Origin: Collinsella sp. AF02-46-1 | Lineage (GTDB): Bacteria > Actinomycetota > Coriobacteriia > Coriobacteriales > Coriobacteriaceae | Assembly: GCA_934876235.1 (NCBI GenBank) | Contig: CAKXKM010000015.1 | Span: 1-32,702, forward strand | Direction of reading: 5' to 3' | Length of the DNA: 32,702 bases | Part shown: in pieces, positions 6,898 through 15,400 of the stretch | Layout of the letters: each line of letters begins with the position of its first letter | How positions within the stretch are numbered: the stretch's first letter is position 1 | Notes under the pieces: model-generated | What the model saw: the letters and a program-made list of their open reading frames with translations, nothing else | Databases searched by the model: none | Told to the model about the DNA's origin: nothing | Position numbers and translations under genes: made by a program

Positions 6898-8109
6898 TTA
6901 GACCAACTTAAAGCCCTTGCGCTTGCCCACGGAGAGGGTGTCGCCCAGTTTGAGGGCGCTCGGATCGATGTTGTAGCTCTTGGGAGCCACAGCCTTGCCG
7001 TTGATCTTGACGCCGCCGCCGTCGATGTCGCGGCGGGCCTGACCGGCGCTGGCCGAAAGGCCCAGGTCCTTGAGCAGGCCAGCGAGGTAAATCTGGCCCT
7101 CGTCGTTGACGGTCAGCTCAACGTGCTTCTCGGGGAAGTCGGCAAGCTGGCCCTCCTTGAACACACGGTCGAACTCGGCCTGGGCCTCGTCGCCGGCGCC
7201 GGCGCCGTGGTAGGTGTCGCACAGGTCGCGGCCCAGTGCGCGCTTGAGCTCGTAGGGGTCGGCGGAGCCATCGGCCAGGGCGGCATCGATCTTGTCGACC
7301 TCGGCCGGGGCGAGCGAGCTGGCCAGACGATAGTACTTGCCGATCATCTCGTCGGGGATGGACATGGTCTTGCCGAACATATCCTTGGGAGCGTCGGTCA
7401 GGCCGATGTAGTTGCCATAGGACTTGGACATCTTGCGCACGCCATCGGTGCCCTCGAGCAGCGGCATGGTAAGCGCGATCTGCGGCTCCATGCCCATCTT
7501 CTCCATGAGCTCGCGGCCGGCGAGCAGGTTGAAGAGCTGGTCGGTGCCGCCCATCTCGACGTCGGCCTTGATCTGAACGGAGTCGAAGGCCTGCATCACG
7601 GGGTACAGAAACTCGTGCAGGGCAATCGGCGTCTGGGACTGGTAGCGCTTGGTAAAGTCGTCGCGCTCAAGGATGCGGGCGACGGTGAACTTGGAGCACA
7701 CCTGCAGCAGGCCGGCCAGGTCCATCGAAAGGATCCAGTCGCCGTTGTGCACGATGGTGGTCTTCTCGGGGTCCAGGATCTTCATGGCCTGGCTCACGTA
7801 GGTCTCGGCGTTGGCCTCGATCTGCTCCTGCGAAAGCTGCGGGCGGGTGGAGTTCTTGCCCGAGGGGTCGCCGATCAGCGCAGTGCCGTTGCCGATGATA
7901 AGGGTGACGTTGTGGCCCAGGTCCTGGAACTGACGCATCTTGCGCAGGGGCACGGCATGGCCCAGGTGCAGGTCGGGGCTGGTGGGATCGACGCCGAGCT
8001 TGATGTTGAGGGGCTCGCCCTTCTCAAGCTTCTTGCGAAGGTCGGCCTCGGGGACGATCTGCGCTGCACCCGAGGTGATGATACGCATTTGCTCGTCAAC
8101 AGACAGCAT
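6898..8109 (-). CDS. tyrS: Tyrosyl-tRNA synthetase
   Basis: Class I aminoacyl-tRNA synthetase that activates tyrosine with ATP and charges tRNA-Tyr in the cytosol. The 403-residue protein has the HIGH-like motif HLGH at 48-51 and KMSKS at 226-230, and GDPSGK at 80-85. A C-terminal S4 RNA-binding domain covers about residues 340-403 (segment ASAGQARRDIDGGGVKING). These features suit the TyrZ-like branch. The start is supported by AAAGGAGG seven bases before the ATG. It follows the U32 gene by 97 bases. No T-box element is visible in that spacer, only a two-step hairpin at 8131-8157. It ends at a clear terminator. Confidence 0.97.
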   Translation of the reverse strand: MLSVDEQMRIITSGAAQIVPEADLRKKLEKGEPLNIKLGVDPTSPDLHLGHAVPLRKMRQFQDLGHNVTLIIGNGTALIGDPSGKNSTRPQLSQEQIEANAETYVSQAMKILDPEKTTIVHNGDWILSMDLAGLLQVCSKFTVARILERDDFTKRYQSQTPIALHEFLYPVMQAFDSVQIKADVEMGGTDQLFNLLAGRELMEKMGMEPQIALTMPLLEGTDGVRKMSKSYGNYIGLTDAPKDMFGKTMSIPDEMIGKYYRLASSLAPAEVDKIDAALADGSADPYELKRALGRDLCDTYHGAGAGDEAQAEFDRVFKEGQLADFPEKHVELTVNDEGQIYLAGLLKDLGLSASAGQARRDIDGGGVKINGKAVAPKSYNIDPSALKLGDTLSVGKRKGFKLV

Positions 8110-8130
8110 TGGGTATCCTCCTTTTGCTAT

Positions 8131-8157
8131 AGCACCCTCACCGGATACGGCGGTGCT
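8131..8157 (-). other. Hairpin in the tyrS leader
   Basis: AGCACC (8131-8136) pairs with GGTGCT (8152-8157), with an inner CCG-GATA-CGG stem at 8141-8150. It lies just before the tyrS ribosome-binding site. Its role is unknown; the sequence does not match a T-box. Confidence 0.35.
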
Positions 8158-8206
8158 GGAAGTTCATAAACCCACTAATAATAACCAAAACAGCGCGACG
8201 CGGCAC

Positions 8207-10165
8207 CTACGACAGGAAAATCCTCGTCCTGCCGCACGCGTCGATAACGACCGGCAAACGCGTGCCGTCACGTTCGACCAAAAAGCGCGCCTGCTGACGG
8301 CGCGAGCAGTCACGGCAACGGACCTGCCCCGTTGCATCCGTGGCGCAGGCGCCCTCGGCAGTCAGCAAGCAGTGCTCGCACACCATGAGCTCGGGACGGT
8401 CGGCATCGACAGGCCCCAAGACACCGGGACAAGCGGCAAGCTCGGCAACACGCTCCGCATCATTGCCGAGCAACTCGGCCGACAAGTACACCCGCCCCGC
8501 CCCGAGTCCGCGCAGCCAGGTAAGCGTGACCCGATTCGCGCAGAACACCGGCGCCGCCACGTCAAACGTCATGCCCAGCTCGCGAGCGATCACCACCTGT
8601 CCCAGGTTGCGGCAGACGACGCGCCCGGCACGCTGCATAAGTGAGCGGGTCCGATCAACGTCACCCGTGCGGCACACCTCGTCCAGCACCACAACGGCGT
8701 CGGATAAATCGCGTTCTCCGCGCGGATCGGCATCCATCAGCTGCCAAGCAAAAACCATGTGAGCGGGAACCGCGCGCTCCGCCAACTCCGTCGACGCACC
8801 GCCATCCACCGCAACGTCCTCAAAGGGCAGCACCTCAACGGCGCGCGCAACGGGTGCAATCGCATCCGCCTCGGCCCGCATGCGCTCCAACACCGCCGCT
8901 GTCTGATCCAACACGCCGGCGCTGCGAATCAGGTATACCTCGCAGCCCGCGTCCACCTTACGCTTGCAATGCACGACGACGCGCTTCCCCGCTGCGGCAT
9001 CCACCGGGCAGGGCACCTGCGGCCAGCGCTTGGGCACATCGGGGCGCGCGTCGACGCCCGGATAGAACCGAATCTCGAGCGTGTCACCCGCCGCCACGGC
9101 GGCATCGAGCTCAACGGTCACCTCTTCGTGGCCCACAGCGACCAAGCGCCCCACGCGCACGCCCTGGTTAATTGCACGCTCAAAGCTCATCAGCTCGGCA
9201 CCCGAACGCCCTCGCAGGTACGCATCGGTAAACCCACGGTTAAACGACCTTCCCAGCTCGCGCTCAAGCTCTTCCACGGCACCGGGGTCCCACGCGCCGT
9301 CGCGCAGCATATCGAGCGCCCGGCGCCAAACCCGCACCACGTTGAATACGTAATCGGGGTTCTTCATGCGCCCCTCGATCTTGAGCGACGCCACGCCGGC
9401 ATCTACAAGCTCGGGCAGATGCGCAATACCCAGATAGTCATGCGGACACAGCAGACGATCCCCCTCAACGGCGACAACGCTCTGTCCCGCCTCGTCCACT
9501 AGGTCGTACGCCAGACGGCACGGCTGTGTGCAGTCGCCGCGCATCGCCGATCGTCCACGCCGCAGGGCCGAGAACTCGCACGCCCCCGAATAGCCGATGC
9601 AAATCGCACCGTGGCAGAATACCTCGATGGGCACGCCCGTGGCACAGAGCGCCGCAATCTCGTCGACCGTCAGCTCGCGCGCCGTCGTCACGCGCTCGAC
9701 CCCCAACTCATCGGCGGCAAGCCGCACGGCGCCTTCGCTATGAACGCCCGCCTGCGTAGACAGGTGAATCTCGACCCCGGGAATCGCCGCGCTCAGCGCG
9801 CAGGCCAACCCGGCATCGGCCACAATCAGAGCATCGGCGCCCAGCTCCAGTGCATGAGCTCCCAACGCCACCGCGTCGGACAACTCATCGTCAAACACGA
9901 ACACGTTGAGCGTCACGTACACACGCACGCCATGGGCATGCGCCACGGCGCAGCCGCGCGCAAACTCGTCATCCGTAAAGCCGTGGGCGCTCACACGGGC
10001 GTTAAAGCCGCCCAACCCCGCATAGATGGCATCGGTACCCGCGGCGATAGCCGCAAGCATCTGGTCGAGTCCGCCCGCCGGCGCCAGCAGCTCGGGCAGC
10101 GCCGCACTGACGACATCCAATCCAGTCTCGCATTGTCCGCTCGGCCCCATCGCCCGAATCGCCAT
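8207..10165 (-). CDS. U32-family protein (putative RNA hydroxylation, RlhA/TrhP-like)
   Basis: A 652-residue member of the family annotated as peptidase U32. Family members RlhA and TrhP of E. coli act in prephenate-linked hydroxylation of 23S rRNA or tRNA; proteolysis is less likely for this long form. The U32 core starts at ELLAPAGGLDQMLAAIAAGTDAIY (residues 25-48). The signature segment has Cys184, Cys189 and Cys196, followed by Cys212 and Cys216 in GDCTQPCR, likely a metal or Fe-S site. A C-terminal region ends with a CxxC pair (CEHC) and a second one (CRDC), a further possible metal site. The length is close to that of E. coli RlhA. The start at 10165 is chosen because AAGGAG lies seven bases upstream (10173-10178); an extension to 10192 lacks one. 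Which RNA it serves is not decidable here. Confidence 0.88.
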   Translation of the reverse strand: MAIRAMGPSGQCETGLDVVSAALPELLAPAGGLDQMLAAIAAGTDAIYAGLGGFNARVSAHGFTDDEFARGCAVAHAHGVRVYVTLNVFVFDDELSDAVALGAHALELGADALIVADAGLACALSAAIPGVEIHLSTQAGVHSEGAVRLAADELGVERVTTARELTVDEIAALCATGVPIEVFCHGAICIGYSGACEFSALRRGRSAMRGDCTQPCRLAYDLVDEAGQSVVAVEGDRLLCPHDYLGIAHLPELVDAGVASLKIEGRMKNPDYVFNVVRVWRRALDMLRDGAWDPGAVEELERELGRSFNRGFTDAYLRGRSGAELMSFERAINQGVRVGRLVAVGHEEVTVELDAAVAAGDTLEIRFYPGVDARPDVPKRWPQVPCPVDAAAGKRVVVHCKRKVDAGCEVYLIRSAGVLDQTAAVLERMRAEADAIAPVARAVEVLPFEDVAVDGGASTELAERAVPAHMVFAWQLMDADPRGERDLSDAVVVLDEVCRTGDVDRTRSLMQRAGRVVCRNLGQVVIARELGMTFDVAAPVFCANRVTLTWLRGLGAGRVYLSAELLGNDAERVAELAACPGVLGPVDADRPELMVCEHCLLTAEGACATDATGQVRCRDCSRRQQARFLVERDGTRLPVVIDACGRTRIFLS

Positions 10166-10327
10166 CGACAAACTCCTTACCAAGGTATGCATTCACTCTG
10201 AAAAATGCCGTCTTCCAGCATACACGAGGCCTCGCGCGCCCCGTTTGGTTTATCGTGTAATAACTTATGTCCATCCTGCCCCGACGGCACATCCACCGTC
10301 CGGCACGACATACCTGGAGGTCAATAT

Positions 10328-12526
10328 ATGGGTCCTCGCCAACGACAGGGACACAGCCGTTCAAAGACGCACGCCCTGCCCATAATCCTGCTCTCGTTTT
10401 TGGGCTTTCTGCTGATTGCGGGCGTGGCGTTTGGCATCGGCATGGTCGGCAACGTCAACCGCTGGTTGTCCGATCTGCCCGACTACACCGACGCCAACGC
10501 GTATCTGGTGAGCGAGCCCACCGAGATCGTCGACTGCAACGGCAACAAGATCGCGAGCTTCTACACGCAAAACCGCAAGTCCATCACCAAGGACGAGGTC
10601 TCCCCCTACGTGCTGCAAGGCACCGTTGACGTCGAGGACGAGCGCTTCTACGAGCACGGCGGTATCGACCTGTGGGGTATCGCGCGTGCTGCGGTGGCAA
10701 CCCTCGGCGGCGGGCACGAAGGCGCCTCGACTATCACCCAGCAGCTTGTGCGCAACACCATCCTGCAGGAGGAGCAGTTCGACTCGACCATTGAGCGTAA
10801 GGTGCGCGAGGCCTACATCGCCATCAAGATGGAGGACATGTACTCCAAAGACGAGATCCTCATGATGTACCTCAACACCATCTATTACGGCCACGGCGCC
10901 TACGGCATCGAGGCCGCGGCCGAAACCTATCTGTCCAAGAGCGCCGCCGACCTCACCCTCAGCGAAGCCGCGCTGCTCATCGGCCTTCCCAACTCGCCCT
11001 CGCAGTACGACCCCACGGTCAATCCTGATCTGGCACTGTCCCGTCGCAACAAGGTTCTCGACAACATGCTGCGCTTGGGCCACATCACCCAGGAGGAGCA
11101 CGATGCCGCACAGGCCGAGCCCATCACCCTCAATGTGACCGAAATCTCGGGCAGCGGCGTCGACGTATACTCGCAGCCCTACTTTGTCTCCTACGTCAAG
11201 CAGCTGCTGGAGCAGGAGTTCTCGACCGACGTGCTCTTTAAGGGCGGCCTGACCGTCAAGACCACCATCGACCCCACGATGCAGCAGGTGGCAGAGAATG
11301 CCGTCCGCGAGCAGCTCGACACGCTCTCGCTTGACGGCCTGGACATGGGCATGGTCGTCGTCGACCCCAAGACCGGCTACATCAAGTGCATGGTGGGCGG
11401 CTACGACTACAACGCCGACGAGAACCACGTAAACCATGCCACGGCCAAGCGTCCCGTCGGCTCCACCTTTAAGGCCTTTACGCTGGCAACTGCCATCCAA
11501 AACGGCATGAACCCCAACGTCACCCTCAACTGCAACTCGCCGCTCAAGGCCAAGGGCACCACAACCGAGGTACAAAACTACGCCAATCAAAGCTACGGCA
11601 CCATCACGCTTAAGCAGGCGACGGCATACTCCTCCAACACCGGCTACATCCAGGTGGCGGAAGCCGTCGGCAACAGCAAGATCATCTCGCTCGTCAAAAA
11701 GCTCGGCATCGACCCCGCCAAGGACAACATCGAGGACGTTCCCGTCATGACCCTCGGCACCGGCTCGATCTCGCCGCTCGAGATGGCCGCCGCCTACGCG
11801 ACGTTTGCCAACGGCGGCTACTATCGCCAGCCGATCGCCATCACCGAGATTGACTCTCGTACCGGTTCGGTGCTGTACCAGCACACCGACAATCCCTCAC
11901 AGGTGCTTACCGAGGGCGAGGCCGCCGCGGTCACCGATGTTCTGTCCGGCGTCATGAAGGGCAGCGGTACGGGTGCTGCCGGCGCCCTGAGTGTCAACCA
12001 GCCCTATGCCGGCAAGACGGGCACCACCGACAACACCACCAACCTGTGGTTCTGCGGCTATACCCCGCAGCTGGCATGCGCCCTGTGGACCGGCTATTCC
12101 GCGGGCGAGATCCCCATCCAAAAGTACGGCACGGACCTGCTGGGCGACAGCACCAACCTGCCTGTCTTTAAGCGGTTTATGAACACCGTTCTGACCGGTA
12201 CCGAGCGCGAGGAGTTTGCGACCGGAACGGCGCCCACCTACAAGAACAACAGCGTCTGGAAGTTCTACGGCACCAACAACACCAAGAAGTCGGAGAACGA
12301 CGACAAGGACGAGGACGAGGACGAAGAGGAAGAGGAAACCACCACAACGACTACCACGACGACCACGACCACCGAGACCACAGGCGGCGACACCACCGGC
12401 GGCACCGGTACGACCGGTGGCTCGACGGGCGGCTCCACTGGTGGTTCGACCGGCGGCGATGGCGGCACGCCTACGCCTACGCCCACTCCAGACCCCTCGC
12501 CCACGCCTGACGATACGGTCGGCTAA
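10328..12526 (+). CDS. Class A penicillin-binding protein (transglycosylase/transpeptidase)
   Basis: A bifunctional cell-wall enzyme that polymerises lipid II and cross-links the peptides outside the membrane. The 732-residue protein has a short basic cytoplasmic end, one membrane anchor (about 18-40), a GT51 domain with catalytic Glu103 in VEDERFYEHGGID and the STITQQL motif, then a transpeptidase domain with Ser379/Lys382 (GSTFK), S435-x-N437 and KTG at 563-565. From about residue 655 the tail is low complexity: an Asp/Glu run, about 12 Thr with few breaks, Gly/Ser/Thr repeats and Pro-Thr repeats, likely an extended wall-spanning linker. The start at 10328 is chosen because GGAGG (10316-10320) is seven bases upstream and the anchor follows directly. 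It is divergent from the U32 gene and ends at a terminator. Confidence 0.96.
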   Translation: MGPRQRQGHSRSKTHALPIILLSFLGFLLIAGVAFGIGMVGNVNRWLSDLPDYTDANAYLVSEPTEIVDCNGNKIASFYTQNRKSITKDEVSPYVLQGTVDVEDERFYEHGGIDLWGIARAAVATLGGGHEGASTITQQLVRNTILQEEQFDSTIERKVREAYIAIKMEDMYSKDEILMMYLNTIYYGHGAYGIEAAAETYLSKSAADLTLSEAALLIGLPNSPSQYDPTVNPDLALSRRNKVLDNMLRLGHITQEEHDAAQAEPITLNVTEISGSGVDVYSQPYFVSYVKQLLEQEFSTDVLFKGGLTVKTTIDPTMQQVAENAVREQLDTLSLDGLDMGMVVVDPKTGYIKCMVGGYDYNADENHVNHATAKRPVGSTFKAFTLATAIQNGMNPNVTLNCNSPLKAKGTTTEVQNYANQSYGTITLKQATAYSSNTGYIQVAEAVGNSKIISLVKKLGIDPAKDNIEDVPVMTLGTGSISPLEMAAAYATFANGGYYRQPIAITEIDSRTGSVLYQHTDNPSQVLTEGEAAAVTDVLSGVMKGSGTGAAGALSVNQPYAGKTGTTDNTTNLWFCGYTPQLACALWTGYSAGEIPIQKYGTDLLGDSTNLPVFKRFMNTVLTGTEREEFATGTAPTYKNNSVWKFYGTNNTKKSENDDKDEDEDEEEEETTTTTTTTTTTTETTGGDTTGGTGTTGGSTGGSTGGSTGGDGGTPTPTPTPDPSPTPDDTVG

Positions 12527-12550
12527 GAAGTACGCGACTAAAGCCAACAA

Positions 12551-12587
12551 GGCCCCGAGCAGCTTATTGAACTGCTCGGGGCCTTTT
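12551..12587 (+). terminator. Rho-independent terminator after the penicillin-binding protein gene
   Basis: Perfect 12-bp arms GGCCCCGAGCAG (12551-12562) and CTGCTCGGGGCC (12572-12583) are followed by TTTT. Confidence 0.9.
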
Positions 12588-12627
12588 AGTTTGAAACGAC
12601 CTGGAGGGCGGTCTTTATACCGGCAAA

Positions 12628-12660
12628 CAAAAAGGGGGTACCGACCAACGTCGATACCCC
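12628..12660 (-). terminator. Rho-independent terminator after argR
   Basis: On the minus strand GGGGTATCGAC (12660-12650) pairs with GTCGGTACCCC (12645-12635), 11 bp with one G-U pair and a 4-base loop, followed by a T-rich tract. It lies about 50 bases after the argR stop and faces the terminator of the convergent penicillin-binding protein gene. Confidence 0.88.
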
Positions 12661-12711
12661 TTACAAGCCACTATGTCAGCGCACACAATGCCGAACGCAC
12701 GACCCGCACGC

Positions 12712-13149
12712 CTACTTGCGAGAATTGCTCAACTTATTGATCAGCGCCTCGAGACGCTCGCCGTCCTCGGCCGTCTGGGCAATAACCAAAATCGTATCGT
12801 TGCCGGCAAGCGAGCCAAGCACATCGGGCAACTCTGCCGCATCAACGGCGGCGGCGATGCCGGAAGCCGTGCCAGGCTGAGCCTTGATCATAACCAGATT
12901 ATCAGTACGCAGAACGCCCGTTACGAGCTCGGAAACCATACGTTGCAGGTGCAGGTCCTCTGCCAGAACATAGATGCCCTCAGGGAGCTTACGCAGCCCC
13001 ATATCGGCAATATCGCGAGAGACAGTCGCCTGCGTGCAATCAAAGCCCATAGCACGGAGCTCATCGACCAGCACGCGCTGCGTGCGGACATCCTTATTGC
13101 GCACAATATCTCTAATGGCATCCTGGCGCCCATTGCGTTTTTTAGCCAT
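12712..13149 (-). CDS. argR: Arginine repressor ArgR
   Basis: A 145-residue transcription factor that forms hexamers and represses arginine synthesis and/or activates arginine breakdown. Residues 1-70 form the winged helix DNA-binding domain (VDELRAMGFDCTQATVSRDI). The C-terminal half holds the hexamer and corepressor site, with GTASGI and SLAGNDTILVIA. In E. coli the matching sequence is GDDT; here Asn117 replaces the first Asp (E. coli Asp128), which contacts arginine. The start at 13149 is chosen because GGAGAGAGGG (13155-13164) is close upstream; a longer version to 13182 has no such site. No arginine genes are in the window. Palindromes just upstream (13183-13213) may be its own operators. 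It has a clear terminator. Confidence 0.94.
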   Translation of the reverse strand: MAKKRNGRQDAIRDIVRNKDVRTQRVLVDELRAMGFDCTQATVSRDIADMGLRKLPEGIYVLAEDLHLQRMVSELVTGVLRTDNLVMIKAQPGTASGIAAAVDAAELPDVLGSLAGNDTILVIAQTAEDGERLEALINKLSNSRK

Positions 13150-13182
13150 ACAAACCCTCTCTCCAAAAGATGGCGGAGACAA

Positions 13183-13213
13183 TCAATCAGTGATTGAATA
13201 GTTTAACGCTATT
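13183..13213 (-). promoter_or_regulatory. Possible ArgR operators upstream of argR
   Basis: Two adjacent AT-rich palindromes lie 34-64 bases before the argR start: TCAATCA-G-TGATTGA (13183-13197) and AATAG-N7-CTATT (13197-13213). ArgR proteins bind paired AT-rich palindromes and often control their own gene. The match to known ARG boxes is only loose. Confidence 0.35.
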
Positions 13214-13242
13214 TGAAGGCTTTTGTGTATAAGAACGCATTT

Positions 13243-13270
13243 CGAAACAATTCTATGCAAGTTTGTTTCG
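13243..13270. repeat. Inverted repeat after the glycosyltransferase gene
   Basis: CGAAACAA (13243-13250) and TTGTTTCG (13263-13270) form a perfect 8-bp stem with a 12-base loop, just after the glycosyltransferase stop. There is no T-tract, so it is only a weak terminator candidate. Confidence 0.4.
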
Positions 13271-13281
13271 TAAAGAGCCGT

Positions 13282-14331
13282 TTAGGCGGGTTTTGCGCCC
13301 GTCCGGTTAAGAAAAGCTGCCAGATGCGTACATATCACGCAGCGCGCGGGCTTAGCGCTGGCGATCGGCCCAAACAACAGACCGAGTCCCCGATGGTTGT
13401 CCTTGAGCGCGGCGACCATCTGACGGGTTCGAGGCGCCTCGAGCATATCACGCATGCGGGCGGAACGCTCGATTGACGACACCCCATGCGGGCTCAGACA
13501 CAAATTCTCGATGCAGGCGACCAGTCCGGCAAAGTAGAACTTTTGGCTTGCCAGCTTGAGCCGACCACCGCTATCTGCTTCCGAGAGTGAGTCCGCAAGC
13601 TCGTCGAGCGCTCGAGTGTCATCGGATATCCTGGCATACATGGTGGGATCAAAGGCATCTGTAAGCTTAGGTGCCGCCGCGTGGAAACAAGCGTCGCCGC
13701 AGCCGGACACGAATCGTGCCTGCGAGAGCGCATAAGCCATAAACTCAACCGTACGGTACGCCTTGCCGCGCGACAGGCATGCCTCAAACAGCGGACGGCT
13801 ATACATCACGCCAGAGGTCTGAGCGACTAGGCCGCCCAAAATCAACTGGGGCAGCCCAGTCACCATAGAAGACTCGTCTTCTATGGCAATAGAGGCAGCA
13901 TCCAAGACACGCGAATGGCGCTCTCGATGTGCATCATAGCGGTCGAGCGACACCGTGGGGAACACTATGTCTGCCGCAGTATCGCACGCGATATCGACCA
14001 TCTTGGAAAGGGACTGCGGAGCAAACCACTCATCGGCGTTCATAGCGATGATTTGAGAGCCGCGCGAGGCAGCAAAACCGGCACGAAGACAAGCGCTGTG
14101 CTTCGCGTCCTCGACGTCAATCAAATCAATATGGATGTCCCTGTCGGCAGCAACTTGAAGCGAATGGCGCACACCGGGCGCAGTATCGCGACAGACAACG
14201 ACAATCTGCAAATCGTAGAGGTCTTGGTTCTGGATACTCTCGAGCGCACGCATCGCATAGCTGGGCGAACCTTCTACCACAAGGATCACCGAAAGTCGCG
14301 GATGCGAGCCACGTCGAACCAAGTTTTCCAT
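13282..14331 (-). CDS. Glycosyltransferase family 2-like protein
   Basis: A 349-residue protein whose first 110 residues look like a GT-A fold: PRLSVILVVEGSPSYAMRAL opens the nucleotide-binding fold, and HSACLRAGFAASRGSQIIAMNADEWF matches the region leading to the usual DxD metal motif. Here that motif reads N-A-D-E (98-101), so the first Asp is missing, and the C-terminal two thirds (residues 150-349) are not recognised. No membrane segment is clear. Family 2 enzymes add sugars to cell-surface polymers; the acceptor is unknown. GAGAGG touches the ATG at 14331, too close for a good ribosome-binding site, so the real start may be the TTG at 14322. It lies between argR and truA with its own spacer of about 150 bases, so it is probably transcribed alone. 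Confidence 0.72.
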   Translation of the reverse strand: MENLVRRGSHPRLSVILVVEGSPSYAMRALESIQNQDLYDLQIVVVCRDTAPGVRHSLQVAADRDIHIDLIDVEDAKHSACLRAGFAASRGSQIIAMNADEWFAPQSLSKMVDIACDTAADIVFPTVSLDRYDAHRERHSRVLDAASIAIEDESSMVTGLPQLILGGLVAQTSGVMYSRPLFEACLSRGKAYRTVEFMAYALSQARFVSGCGDACFHAAAPKLTDAFDPTMYARISDDTRALDELADSLSEADSGGRLKLASQKFYFAGLVACIENLCLSPHGVSSIERSARMRDMLEAPRTRQMVAALKDNHRGLGLLFGPIASAKPARCVICTHLAAFLNRTGAKPA

Positions 14332-14402
14332 CCTCTCGATAGCACCAAATCAAACTGTCGTTCATGGTACACCCGAGCTATAAAAGCAACGAGCCGCCTA
14401 AC

Positions 14403-14456
14403 ATGTTGCACGCCAAGAACAGATGTTGCACACGCGCAGCTCACACATAGTATGTG
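14403..14456. promoter_or_regulatory. Repeated motifs in the spacer before the glycosyltransferase gene
   Basis: ATGTTGCAC occurs twice in direct orientation, at 14403-14411 and 14423-14431, exactly 20 bases apart, followed by a perfect palindrome CACATA-G-TATGTG (14444-14456). The 20-base phase puts both repeats on almost the same DNA face. This looks like a regulator-binding region for the minus-strand glycosyltransferase gene, but the regulator is unknown. Confidence 0.4.
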
Positions 14457-14483
14457 CAAGGCACAGACGCGCCGAGCACTCCC

Positions 14484-15308
14484 CTAGTCGAGAACGACAA
14501 GCTCGTCGGGGCCGTAATCCACACCCATAAACGTAAGGCCGCAGGCAGGCGCCGTGGGACCCGCAGCGGTTCGGTCACGGGCGTCAATAACCTCGCGCAT
14601 CCACTGGGGATCGCGACGATGCATGCCAATCTCCACGAGCGTTCCTACAATGGTACGCACCATCGAGTGCAAAAACGCATTGCCCTCGATAGTGAAGGTC
14701 AGGATATCCTCGCCAAAAGCGACCTCGTGGCCAAACTCCGCACGCATCACGCAGCGGTGCGTGGGCTTGCCCACAGCAGAGGCAACCTTGCAAAAGCTCT
14801 TAAAGTCCTGCTCGCCCAAAAGCGCAGGGCAGGCGGCCGCCATCGCATCGACGTCGAGGGGATAGCGATGCCACCACACCGCACCGCGCGAGAGCACGGG
14901 GCGCGCATCGCGATCGGCAATACGGTACGTATACGTACGGGACCGCGCGTCAAAGCGGGCAGAAAAGCCCCTACGGGCCTTGTAGACCTCGTTTATGGCG
15001 ATATCTTTGGGCAGGAGGGCATCCATAGCCCTCAGCCACCTACGGCGCGTCAGAGCAAGCTCAGCGTCCGTTACGGGCACGCTAATGTACTGGGCCACCG
15101 CATGCACGCCGGCATCGGTACGACCCGCACACGTCAGATCGATCGGGCGGCGCAGCAGCGTCTCGATAGCGCGGCGCAACTCGCCCGCAACGGTCGTCTG
15201 GCCCGGCTGCTCGGCAAATCCGCTATAGGACGAGCCATCATAGGCAACACAGAATACAAGCGTGGCATCGAGCTCAGGAATCGAATTGAAATCAGACGGC
15301 GCGGTCAT
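14484..15308 (-). CDS. truA: tRNA pseudouridine synthase A
   Basis: TruA makes pseudouridine at positions 38-40 of the tRNA anticodon stem. The 274-residue protein has the family motif CAGRTDAGVHA with catalytic Asp65, and the N-terminal FCVAYDGSSYSGFAEQPGQ segment. The ATG at 15308 is chosen because GGGAG (15314-15318) lies five bases upstream; a TTG at 15323 is a poorer choice. It follows rplQ in the order usual for bacteria, but a strong terminator lies between them, so truA may depend on read-through or on a promoter not obvious in the short spacer. The rest of the protein is of normal length with no defects seen. Confidence 0.96.
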   Translation of the reverse strand: MTAPSDFNSIPELDATLVFCVAYDGSSYSGFAEQPGQTTVAGELRRAIETLLRRPIDLTCAGRTDAGVHAVAQYISVPVTDAELALTRRRWLRAMDALLPKDIAINEVYKARRGFSARFDARSRTYTYRIADRDARPVLSRGAVWWHRYPLDVDAMAAACPALLGEQDFKSFCKVASAVGKPTHRCVMRAEFGHEVAFGEDILTFTIEGNAFLHSMVRTIVGTLVEIGMHRRDPQWMREVIDARDRTAAGPTAPACGLTFMGVDYGPDELVVLD

Positions 15309-15343
15309 GGGCGCTCCCAACAAACAATCAACGGTATCGCGAC

Positions 15344-15374
15344 AAAAAAAGAGGGGTACGCGAACGTACCCCTC
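15344..15374 (-). terminator. Terminator at the end of the spc-alpha operon
   Basis: On the minus strand GAGGGGTACG (15374-15365) and CGTACCCCTC (15360-15351) form a perfect 10-bp stem closed by a TTCG tetraloop, followed by seven T. It is 26 bases after the rplQ stop and before truA. Confidence 0.95.
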
Positions 15375-15400
15375 GAATATAGCCTATGCAGACGGATTGT

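Noticed and set aside
6880..8169. A 429-codon open frame on the plus strand opposite tyrS
   Set aside because: It is antisense to a gene with all synthetase motifs, has no homology I recognise and arises from GC-rich codon bias.
8110..8206. T-box leader before tyrS
   Set aside because: Too short (97 bases) and lacking the T-box consensus sequence.
10361..11884. A 507-codon frame opposite the penicillin-binding protein gene
   Set aside because: Antisense to a gene with intact catalytic motifs.
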